Shown in pieces: positions 7,021 to 13,647 of a DNA stretch of 20,262 nucleotides; position 1 is the first letter of the stretch; each line of letters begins with the position of its first letter. The stretch comes from an uncultured Bacteroidales bacterium. GTDB taxonomy: Bacteria > Bacteroidota > Bacteroidia > Bacteroidales > Muribaculaceae. A program made the translations under genes and the position numbers. Below the pieces are notes generated by a model. The model had not been told where the DNA came from, searched no databases, and worked only from the letters and a program-made list of their open reading frames with translations. The stretch spans positions 1-20,262 of the forward strand of contig CAMWUH010000010.1 in the NCBI GenBank assembly GCA_947177325.1, written 5' to 3'.

Positions 7021-7946
7021 TGCAACTCGACGATAAAATCTATGTGGCCGGCCATCGAGGCATGGTTGGCTCGGCGATAGTGCGCTGCTTGCAGTCGCAA
7101 GGTTTCACTAACATCGTTACCCGCACCCACTCAGAGCTCGATCTTACTCGCCAAGCCGATGTGGAGCAATTCTTTGCTCAAGAGCGCCCCGACTATGTGT
7201 TTCTCGCTGCTGCCAAAGTTGGTGGTATTGTGGCCAATCAAACTTCTCCGGCCGACTTCATGTATGAAAACATGATGCTCGAAATGAACGTAATTCATTC
7301 GGCGTGGCGCAACGGATGTCGCAAACTGTTGTTTCTCGGCTCATCGTGCATTTACCCTCGCTTGGCTCCTCAGCCTATGCCGGAGAGCTGCTTGCTGACC
7401 TCATCGCTCGAGTCTACCAACGAAGCATACGCCCTCGCCAAAATCTCAGGCTTGAAATATTGCGAGTATCTCAACCGCCAGTACAATACTGATTTCATTT
7501 CAGTAATGCCCACAAATCTTTACGGCCCTAACGATAATTACCATCCCGTCAACTCCCACGTGCTCCCTGCTCTTATCAGGCGCTTCCACGAGGCCAAAGT
7601 CAGCGGTGCCGGGTCAGTTGTTTGTTGGGGCGATGGCAGTCCGCTTCGCGAATTTCTCTACGTTGATGATCTCGCCGAGCTGTGCGTGTTTCTGATGAAT
7701 AACTATTCAGGCAACGAAACTGTCAATGCCGGCACCGGTCGTGAAATAACTATCAAAGAACTCACCAATCTCGTGGCCGAAATCGTTGGCTTCAACGGTG
7801 AAATCAAATGGGACACATCAAAGCCCAACGGCACTCCCCGCAAGTTGCTCAACGTTGATAAAGCGCGCAAGCTCGGCTGGGAGGCTCATACCTCTCTCCG
7901 CGAGGGTATCAAACTCGCTTACAATGATTTCCTAACCCATTATTAG
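7017..7946 (+). CDS. fcl: GDP-L-fucose synthase (GDP-4-keto-6-deoxymannose epimerase/reductase)
   Basis: This 309-residue extended SDR enzyme carries out 3,5-epimerisation and NADPH-dependent reduction to make GDP-L-fucose. The N-terminal nucleotide motif is GHRGMVGSA (12-20). The active-site segment GSSCIYP (108-114) contains the catalytic Ser and Cys. Y138 and K142 form the YxxxK pair in NEAYALAKISG, and the PTNLYGPNDNYHP segment carries the conserved catalytic His region. The start ATG overlaps the gmd stop in ATGA, so the two enzymes are translationally coupled. GDP-fucose in Bacteroidales feeds capsule and glycoprotein fucosylation. No fucosyltransferase lies nearby, so this is a supply module rather than a surface-polysaccharide locus. 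Confidence 0.97.
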   Translation: MMQLDDKIYVAGHRGMVGSAIVRCLQSQGFTNIVTRTHSELDLTRQADVEQFFAQERPDYVFLAAAKVGGIVANQTSPADFMYENMMLEMNVIHSAWRNGCRKLLFLGSSCIYPRLAPQPMPESCLLTSSLESTNEAYALAKISGLKYCEYLNRQYNTDFISVMPTNLYGPNDNYHPVNSHVLPALIRRFHEAKVSGAGSVVCWGDGSPLREFLYVDDLAELCVFLMNNYSGNETVNAGTGREITIKELTNLVAEIVGFNGEIKWDTSKPNGTPRKLLNVDKARKLGWEAHTSLREGIKLAYNDFLTHY

Positions 7947-7957
7947 TCGTTTTACCT

Positions 7958-8410
7958 ATGCGTCGTCTTTTATTGATCGTCGGTTTCTTAACCTTATTTG
8001 TTTCTGCTATGGGTCAATCAAAAATCTACAAAGGTAACTCCACCTATTCCGGCAATATTCTCTACACCTGGGATGGCAAGAACCTTTTTACCGGCAACTC
8101 CACTTATTCAGGCAACATCCTTTACACTTGGGATGGCAAGCACCTTTATAAAGGCAATTCAACCTATTCCGGCAATATCCTCTACACTTTCGATGGCAAG
8201 CATCTCTACAAAGGCAACTCAACCTACTCAGGCAATATACTTTACACCTTCGATGGCAAGCATATCTACAAAGGCAATTCCACCTATTCCGGTAATATAC
8301 TTTACACCTTCGACGGCAAACATCTTTACAAAGGCAACTCAACCTACTCAGGCAATATAATCAACACTATTGACGGCAGTTTCCCGCCAATCCTGTTTGT
8401 GGTGATTTAA
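7958..8410 (+). CDS. Small secreted protein of six 20-residue tandem repeats, function unknown
   Basis: This 150-residue protein has a signal peptide (MRRLLLIVGFLTLFVSAMG, cleavage near residue 19-20). Six consecutive copies of GNSTYSGNILYTxDGKxxYK fill residues 26-145. The first two copies carry TWDG, copies three to five TFDG, and the last is degenerate (INTIDGSF). The protein ends in a hydrophobic PPILFVVI. Each unit is rich in Tyr, Asn, Gly and beta-formers, which suggests a short beta-hairpin per unit and an extended beta stack. It superficially resembles MORN or YD-type repeats, but I cannot assign it to a family. The start lies 11 nt after the fcl stop on the same strand, so it is very probably in the same transcript. 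Export beyond the inner membrane is expected; a link to fucosylation is only positional. Confidence 0.85.
   Translation: MRRLLLIVGFLTLFVSAMGQSKIYKGNSTYSGNILYTWDGKNLFTGNSTYSGNILYTWDGKHLYKGNSTYSGNILYTFDGKHLYKGNSTYSGNILYTFDGKHIYKGNSTYSGNILYTFDGKHLYKGNSTYSGNIINTIDGSFPPILFVVI
8033..8392 (+). repeat. Six tandem 60-bp coding repeats
   Basis: The DNA has an exact 60-bp period with no indels over 360 nt. Copies differ mainly at synonymous positions. The Ser-Gly codons alternate TCC-GGY and TCA-GGC from copy to copy through all six, which points to a 120-bp unit of duplication. Confidence 0.9.
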
Positions 8411-8447
8411 TGGCAGCCTAAAATAATAGTCCCCGCCGGAAATGACA

Positions 8448-8483
8448 TGACCCCGCTACCTTTTAAAATAGGTGACGGGGTCA
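8448..8483. terminator. Bidirectional terminator hairpin between convergent genes
   Basis: TGACCCCGCTACCT (8448-8461) pairs with AGGTGACGGGGTCA (8470-8483), 12 of 14 positions matching, around an AT-rich 8-nt loop. It sits between the ends of the repeat-protein gene (plus) and the SIMPL gene (minus), so it can serve both. U-runs are weak on both sides. Confidence 0.6.
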
Positions 8484-8517
8484 AATTATAGGGAGACGGC
8501 CGGCGGAAATATAGCCG

Positions 8518-9228
8518 TTAGTCTTCGAGAGAGTAGGTGATGGTGGTTACCACGCGCACCTTTTTCCGCTGGGGAGTGTAGGCGTTCAGGTCGCTGACCT
8601 CAAATTGGCCTTGATAGGCTGTTATGATTTTGCCGATTTTGCTATCGGAGTCGGCAGCAAATTTATTGGCAGCTTCACGGGCAGCTTGAGTAGCTTCAGC
8701 AATCATTTCGGGCTTGATTGAGTTAAGTCCGGTAAATTCAAATCGGGTCGGGTTGGAGTAGTCGTCGGAGTCGAGCGATATGTTGCTGCGAAGCAATTGG
8801 CCTTGAGAGGAAATCAGCTCTGAAACGGCGGCCACATTTTTGCTCTCCACAACGATAACCTGCTTCAGCAGATAACGGTTGGCTGGTCGGTCGTTACCGT
8901 AGTTATACGACCAGCGGTCGGTCAACGCCGGTGCCAAAACTGATATCTCATCCTCAGCTACGCCCCCTTTGGTCACGAAATCTTTGATAACCGCATTTTT
9001 CGTGGCCAATTCAGCATCGAGTTGAGCCAGGTCGTTGCCTACCACACTATAGACAATAGGCCAAGTTACGCGGTCGGCATCAACCACGCGGTCGGCCAAG
9101 CCACGAACATCCACCTGGCGGTTGCGAGAAGATATTGAATTTAAGCCTGATTTTACGCCCCAGCCGATTGTGAAAAGGCCAATGGCCAGAATTACGGCTG
9201 AGATAATGATTTTTGGAGTTGTTTTCAT
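8518..9228 (-). CDS. SIMPL-domain (DUF541, YggE-like) protein, membrane anchored
   Basis: This 236-residue protein has one N-terminal membrane helix or uncleaved signal anchor (about residues 7-26, IIISAVILAIGLFTIGWGV). It is followed by a periplasmic SIMPL/DUF541 domain. Family marks are the opening VDVRGLADRVVDADRVTWP, the central run of helices and strands around YLLKQVIVVESKN, and the AREAANKFAADSDSKIGKI segment. The end, KKVRVVTTITYSL, is the usual closing beta-strand. The biochemical role of the family is poorly defined; relatives have been linked to oxidative stress and to periplasmic or surface assemblies. The gene stands alone on the minus strand. It is divergent from the efflux transporter, with the tandem 50-bp repeats between them. 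Its promoter is not clear. Confidence 0.88.
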   Translation of the reverse strand: MKTTPKIIISAVILAIGLFTIGWGVKSGLNSISSRNRQVDVRGLADRVVDADRVTWPIVYSVVGNDLAQLDAELATKNAVIKDFVTKGGVAEDEISVLAPALTDRWSYNYGNDRPANRYLLKQVIVVESKNVAAVSELISSQGQLLRSNISLDSDDYSNPTRFEFTGLNSIKPEMIAEATQAAREAANKFAADSDSKIGKIITAYQGQFEVSDLNAYTPQRKKVRVVTTITYSLED

Positions 9229-9281
9229 AGAGTGAATTTTTTAGTTGTATCTGACATTTAGACAAAATAGAAGTTGAAAAG

Positions 9282-9379
9282 TTTAAACCACGTTAAAAAT
9301 CAAACTATATCTCCCCGAGATAGTTTAATTTTAAACCACGTTAAAAAATCAAACTATACCTGCCTTGAGATAGTTTAAT
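9282..9379. repeat. Two abutting ~50-bp direct repeats, each with an internal inverted repeat
   Basis: Copy 1 (9282-9329) and copy 2 (9330-9379) both run from TTTAAACCACGTTAAAAA to GATAGTTTAAT and differ at only a few positions plus small indels. Each contains AAACTAT ... ATAGTTT (7-bp arms) around a loop of about 11-12 nt (ATCTCCCCGAG in copy 1), and the loops vary more than the arms. They fill most of the 172-nt gap between the divergent SIMPL and transporter genes, ending 21 nt before the transporter start. Confidence 0.8.
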
Positions 9380-9400
9380 ATATATAACGAAATTTCAACT

Positions 9401-10663
9401 ATGAACAACACAAATTCCTCTCACACATCTTCTACGGCTCCAAATTCTTCACCCCAACCCGATATTTCGCCCCGCCGGCAAGCAAAGGAAACCGGACGCA
9501 GTTTTCTGTTTCTCATCACCTTCTTGGTTTTGCTCTCGGCATTCGGCTCATTTGTCAACGACATGTATTTGCCAACCTTGCCTGCCATGCAGCGAGCATT
9601 CCATTGCTCGGTTTCGACCGTACAGCTCGGCCTGACGTTTGGCATGATTGGCCTCGGCTTGGGACAACTGACATTCGGCCCTATCAGCGATAAATATGGT
9701 AGAAAGCCTATTTTGATTGGTTCGCTGGCGCTATTCTGCGTCGCTTCGGTGGTTTGTGTTTATTCGCCTACAATCCACTTCTTCCTAATATGCCGTTTGT
9801 TTCAAGGCATAGGGGCATCGGGCGGTTACTTCCTTGCGCGCACTATTCCCGCCGACCTATATGACGGTCGACAATTGGCCAAAGTGATGGCATTGATTGG
9901 CGCAATCAATGGATTTGCTCCCGCATCAGCCCCGGTGCTCGGCGGTTTGGTAGCCAAGTCGCTCGGCTGGCAAGGCATTTTTTGGATCCTTTTCGGTTTC
10001 AGTTCGCTGCTCCTCATCATGACCCCGCGCTTCAAAGAGTCACTTTCGAAGGATAACCGCTACAAAGGCAGGTTGATTGACGCTTTCAAAGAATATAAAC
10101 TCCTGCTCGCAAATCGCCGGTTTATGACCCATGTAATGCTCAAAGGCTCGGCCCTGGGCATATTGTTTGCTTACATTTCGGCCGCTCCCTTTATCTTCCA
10201 GAACCATTTCCACTACACGGCCCTTCAATTCGGACTTTTTATGGGAGTCAACGCCCTGTTTGTAGCCGGCGGCTCAACATTGGCCTTGAAGTTCCGTCCG
10301 CTGAAGCGCGCCTCTTTCGCAGGCTCATTGCTTGTGCTCGCCTCGATTGTCGCCTTGACAATAGTGTTGTGGAGCGGAAAAGATTTCTGGTTAATGGAAA
10401 TATTATTTGCTCCCATGCTGTTAGGCTTGGGCATGAACTTCACCGTGGGTAATACACTGGCGATGAACGAAGGGCGCGCCAACGCCGGCGGAGCGTCGGC
10501 CGTAATCGGATTGATCGGCTACATTTTCGGTGCCGTAGTCGCCCCTTTGGTAGGACTTGACAATGTGCTTCGCTCCACAGCAGTGACCCTGCTCATCCTC
10601 TCCTTTCTGCTCCTACTATTCGCCACCCTCTCCCGCCGTCTCCCCGCCGACCTCCAAAACTAA
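9401..10663 (+). CDS. MFS transporter, Bcr/CflA-like drug efflux family (DHA1)
   Basis: This 420-residue protein has twelve predicted membrane helices and is the expected length for Bcr/CflA transporters. A hydrophilic head of about 33 residues, rich in Ser, Thr, Asn and Pro, comes first. TM1 then carries the family DMYLPTLPAM motif (D54 region). The MFS motif A loop GPISDKYGRKP lies at 93-103. RLFQGIGASGGYFLARTIPADLYDG matches the TM4-TM5 region conserved in the family. Members export bicyclomycin, chloramphenicol, sulfonamides or cysteine and short peptides by proton antiport; the substrate cannot be read from sequence. The first ATG is used and the head is not conserved in the family. It converges on the acyl-CoA dehydrogenase gene, with a terminator between them. 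Confidence 0.93.
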   Translation: MNNTNSSHTSSTAPNSSPQPDISPRRQAKETGRSFLFLITFLVLLSAFGSFVNDMYLPTLPAMQRAFHCSVSTVQLGLTFGMIGLGLGQLTFGPISDKYGRKPILIGSLALFCVASVVCVYSPTIHFFLICRLFQGIGASGGYFLARTIPADLYDGRQLAKVMALIGAINGFAPASAPVLGGLVAKSLGWQGIFWILFGFSSLLLIMTPRFKESLSKDNRYKGRLIDAFKEYKLLLANRRFMTHVMLKGSALGILFAYISAAPFIFQNHFHYTALQFGLFMGVNALFVAGGSTLALKFRPLKRASFAGSLLVLASIVALTIVLWSGKDFWLMEILFAPMLLGLGMNFTVGNTLAMNEGRANAGGASAVIGLIGYIFGAVVAPLVGLDNVLRSTAVTLLILSFLLLLFATLSRRLPADLQN

Positions 10664-10735
10664 ACAGTTCGCTGTTGTTGCTTTCGGAATTCGGACTCAG
10701 CGCCTAACATCTGACCTATTCTAACACACCTTAAA

Positions 10736-10770
10736 AGGCTGTGCCAAAATTTTGTATTTTGACACAGCCT
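10736..10770. terminator. Bidirectional intrinsic terminator
   Basis: AGGCTGTGCCAAAA (10736-10749) pairs with TTTTGACACAGCCT (10757-10770), 13 of 14 positions, around a 7-nt loop. CTTT follows on the plus strand and TTTTAA on the minus strand. It separates the transporter gene (plus) from the convergent acyl-CoA dehydrogenase gene (minus). It shares the GGCTGTGYC arm with the hairpin at 4422-4451. Confidence 0.8.
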
Positions 10771-10793
10771 CTTTATAATGGGGTATTTATTGC

Positions 10794-10813
10794 GGTCGTG
10801 GCCGAGCACGACC
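10794..10813 (-). other. Short perfect GC-rich hairpin after the acyl-CoA dehydrogenase gene
   Basis: GGTCGTG (10794-10800) and CACGACC (10807-10813) form a 7-bp stem with a 6-nt loop. It lies 32 nt past the stop of the minus-strand gene, between it and the stronger terminator. There is no U-run directly after it, so it may protect the 3' end or be incidental. Confidence 0.35.
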
Positions 10814-10844
10814 TTACGATCGGATTGGGTTGTTGGCGGAGGGA

Positions 10845-12551
10845 TTATTGCTGATAAGCAGCGATGTCGGCCACTGAGATGCGGTTGATGAAGTCGGCGT
10901 GTTTGGTTACTTCGGCTTGTGCCATATTGAAGTAAACTTTTGCGCTCTTGGCCATTGACTCAGAGTTGTAGCGGCTTGCATCGGTGATGAGGAGGTAGCT
11001 CATTACGATATTGCCGGCCATTTCAACGAGGCGACGTGCCATGAAGTCGGTATAGGCGGGGTCGTTGACTTCGAGAACGTGGTCAACGGCTTTCTGATAT
11101 ACTTCAACCATGGCTTTGAGCTCGGCGGCGATGGGAGCCAATTCGGCTGATACTTCCATCTGGGCATAGAGGTCCATGAGGGCGCGGTAGGTGCCGGTGG
11201 TGACGTGGCGGATTGCGGCTACTACTTGGAGCTGGGTGGTGCCTTCATAGATAGATGTGATGCGGGCGTCGCGATATACGCGCTCGCAAGCGTAATCTTT
11301 CATGAAGCCTGAACCGCCGTGGATCTGAATGCAATCGTAGGCGTTTTGGTTGCAATATTCGCTGGTGAGGCCTTTGGCGAGGGGAGTGCAAGCATCGGCA
11401 TATTTGCGATAGAGCTTGAGTTCGGCTTTCTCTTCGGGAGTAAGCTTGCGCTCTTTCTCGATGTCTTCGTAGACTTTGTAAAGGTCGACGTAGCGGGCAG
11501 TTTCGTAGAGCAAGCAACGAGAAGCGTCGAGTTTTGCTTTCATAACTGAGAGCATTTCGTAGACGGCGGGGAACTCGATGATTGCTTTGCCGAACTGTTG
11601 ACGTTCTTTGGCATATTGGAGAGCTTCGCGATAGGCGATTTCGCTAACACCTACTGATTGGGCTGCGATGCCGAGGCGGGCGCCGTTCATGAGGGCCATA
11701 ACGTATTTGATAAGACCCATGCGGCGAGAGCCTACGAGCTCGGCTTTGGCGTTTTTATAGGTAAGCTCGCAAGTGGGGGAGCCTTTGATACCCATTTTGT
11801 TTTCGATGCGACGCACGTTAACGCCACCGTTGCGCTTGTCGTAGATGAACATAGAGAGGCCGCGGCCGTCTTTGGTTCCATCTTCAGAACGAGCGAGCAC
11901 GAGGTGGATGTCGGCGTCGCCGTTGGTGATGAAGCGTTTCACACCGTTGAGCACCCATGTGCCATCTTCTTTCTGAGTGGCTTTGAGCATAACTGACTGG
12001 AGGTCAGAGCCGGCGTCGGGCTCGGTGAGGTCCATTGACATTGTTTCACCGGCGCATACGCGGGGAATGTAGCGGGCGCGTTGGTCTTCATCGGCAAATT
12101 CGTAGATTGTTTCGGCGCAGTCCTGAAGTCCCCAGAGGTTTTCAAAGCCGGTGTCGGCGCGGCTAACGATGTCGGCAGCCATGATGTAGGGGGTGATGGG
12201 GAAGTTCAAGCCACCGAAACGGCGGGGCATTGACATACCCATAAGGCCGGCTTTGCGGCAGGCGTCGAGATTTTTTTGAGTGCCTTCGGCGTAAGTTACG
12301 CGGCCGCCTTCACAAACGGGGCCGTCGTGGTCAACACTTTCAGCGTTGGGGGCAACTGTGTTGGCACACATGTCGCCTACGATTTCAAGCACGCGGTCAT
12401 AGTTGTCCATCGCGTCGTTGAAGTCGATGGGAGCGTAGTCAAACTCTTTGGCATCGCTGAAATTGCGTTCTTTGAGCTCGACGATTTTTTTCATCAAGGG
12501 GTGCGACAGGTGGAGTCGCAAGTCGGGGTTATCGGTATAAAAGTTAGCCAT
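10845..12551 (-). CDS. Acyl-CoA dehydrogenase (long form, ETF-linked)
   Basis: This 568-residue FAD enzyme oxidises an acyl-CoA to the 2-enoyl-CoA, or runs in reverse as an enoyl-CoA reductase, and passes electrons to ETF. Family marks are LTEPDAGSD (175-183), the FAD/CoA segment RQQFGKAIIEFPAV (317-330), QIHGGSGFM (409-417) and the catalytic base E436 in SIYEGTTQLQ. It is longer than the usual 380 residues. There is a charged insert at about 350-385 and an extra helical C-terminal domain of about 120 residues after 445, as in other long-form dehydrogenases. It starts 12 nt after etfA and is the last gene of the etfB-etfA-acd operon, so EtfAB is its partner. Chain length specificity cannot be read; a short-chain substrate is an inference from context. 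Confidence 0.95.
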   Translation of the reverse strand: MANFYTDNPDLRLHLSHPLMKKIVELKERNFSDAKEFDYAPIDFNDAMDNYDRVLEIVGDMCANTVAPNAESVDHDGPVCEGGRVTYAEGTQKNLDACRKAGLMGMSMPRRFGGLNFPITPYIMAADIVSRADTGFENLWGLQDCAETIYEFADEDQRARYIPRVCAGETMSMDLTEPDAGSDLQSVMLKATQKEDGTWVLNGVKRFITNGDADIHLVLARSEDGTKDGRGLSMFIYDKRNGGVNVRRIENKMGIKGSPTCELTYKNAKAELVGSRRMGLIKYVMALMNGARLGIAAQSVGVSEIAYREALQYAKERQQFGKAIIEFPAVYEMLSVMKAKLDASRCLLYETARYVDLYKVYEDIEKERKLTPEEKAELKLYRKYADACTPLAKGLTSEYCNQNAYDCIQIHGGSGFMKDYACERVYRDARITSIYEGTTQLQVVAAIRHVTTGTYRALMDLYAQMEVSAELAPIAAELKAMVEVYQKAVDHVLEVNDPAYTDFMARRLVEMAGNIVMSYLLITDASRYNSESMAKSAKVYFNMAQAEVTKHADFINRISVADIAAYQQ

Positions 12552-12563
12552 GACAGCGTTTCT

Positions 12564-13592
12564 TTATTTAGAGTTCTTTTTATAGTATTTAATGAGTTTG
12601 GGGAGCACCTCTTCGATGTCGCCGGTGATTACGTAGTCGGCGATGGTGTTGATAGGGGCTTCGGGGTCGTTGTTGACCGAGATTATGATAGAGCTCTCTT
12701 GCATACCGGCGATGTGCTGGATTTGGCCTGAGATGCCGCAAGCGATGTAGAGTTTGGGGCGAACGGTAACACCGGTTTGGCCGATTTGGCGTTCGTGCTC
12801 GGCAAAGCCAGCGTCGACGGCAGCGCGTGAAGCGCCAACTTCAGCACCGAGGGTGTCGGCGAGTTTGTAGAGGAGGTCGAAGTTTTCTTTAGAGCCAACG
12901 CCATAGCCGCCTGCAACGATGATGGGAGCATTTTTGATGTTGACTTTGGATTTTTCGATAGCGCGGTCGATAATTTCAACAACGAAATCGGTGTCGGCCA
13001 CATATTTTTTGGGATCGAGGTCAATGACTTCAGCCTTGTGGTTTTCGTCGAAGATTTCCTTTTTCATAACGCCTTCGCGCACGGTAGCCATTTGAGGACG
13101 GCACTCGGGGTTAACGATTGTAGCCACGATATTGCCACCGAAAGCGGGACGGATTTGCATCAACAGGTTTTCATATTCTTTGCCTGTTTTGGGGTCTTTG
13201 TGGTCGCCGATTTCGAGAGAAGTACAGTCGGCGGTTAGGCCTGAATGGAGAGCAGAGCTGACGCGAGGACCGAGGTCGCGGCCGATGCAGGTTGCGCCCA
13301 TGAGGCACACTTGGGGTTTGATTTCCTTAAAGAGATTGATAAGGATAGCGGCGTGGGGGTTGGAAGTGTAGGGGTAGAGGCGTTTGTCTTCTACTTTATA
13401 CACGAGGTCGACGCCGTAGGGGGCAAGCTGTTTTTCGATATCTTTGAGGTTGTCGCCGATAACGAGAGCTTCGAGTTTGCAACCGAGTTGGTTGGCGAGC
13501 TGGCGTCCTTTTGTGAGGAGCTCGAGAGAAACGTCGGCTACTTTGCCGTCTTCAAACTCGCAATATACTATGAGGTTGTTTTGATCTGCCAT
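12564..13592 (-). CDS. etfA: Electron transfer flavoprotein subunit alpha
   Basis: This 342-residue subunit carries the FAD-binding C-terminal domain of ETF. The signature region is intact: GASRAAVDAGF (253-263, with R256), QIGQTG (269-274), LYIACGISGQIQHIAGM (281-297) and NNDPEAPI (307-314). The N-terminal domain includes RPAFGGNIVATIV (148-160) and RPQMATVREGVM (165-176), which resemble clostridial bifurcating ETFs. The first Gly-rich turn reads GGYGVGSKENF, with Tyr230 where GGRG is usual. I start at MADQNNLIVY (13592), because the frame extension back to 13718 runs into the end of etfB with sequence unlike the family. It lies 55 nt after etfB and 12 nt before the dehydrogenase. Confidence 0.96.
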   Translation of the reverse strand: MADQNNLIVYCEFEDGKVADVSLELLTKGRQLANQLGCKLEALVIGDNLKDIEKQLAPYGVDLVYKVEDKRLYPYTSNPHAAILINLFKEIKPQVCLMGATCIGRDLGPRVSSALHSGLTADCTSLEIGDHKDPKTGKEYENLLMQIRPAFGGNIVATIVNPECRPQMATVREGVMKKEIFDENHKAEVIDLDPKKYVADTDFVVEIIDRAIEKSKVNIKNAPIIVAGGYGVGSKENFDLLYKLADTLGAEVGASRAAVDAGFAEHERQIGQTGVTVRPKLYIACGISGQIQHIAGMQESSIIISVNNDPEAPINTIADYVITGDIEEVLPKLIKYYKKNSK

Positions 13593-13647
13593 AATCGATT
13601 GGATGGAATGATGGTGATGAGTATTTTGAGTGAGCCTGAGGAGGCGA

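Noticed and set aside
7998..8360. Second plus-strand frame and a minus-strand frame (8088-8342) across the 60-bp repeats
   Set aside because: A 60-bp unit without a stop in a given frame stays open through every copy, so these are by-products of the repeat. Only the frame with a signal peptide and synonymous variation is real.
8033..8392. Regularly spaced repeats that might suggest a CRISPR array
   Set aside because: The whole 60-bp unit is repeated with no unique spacers, and it encodes a conserved peptide in frame.
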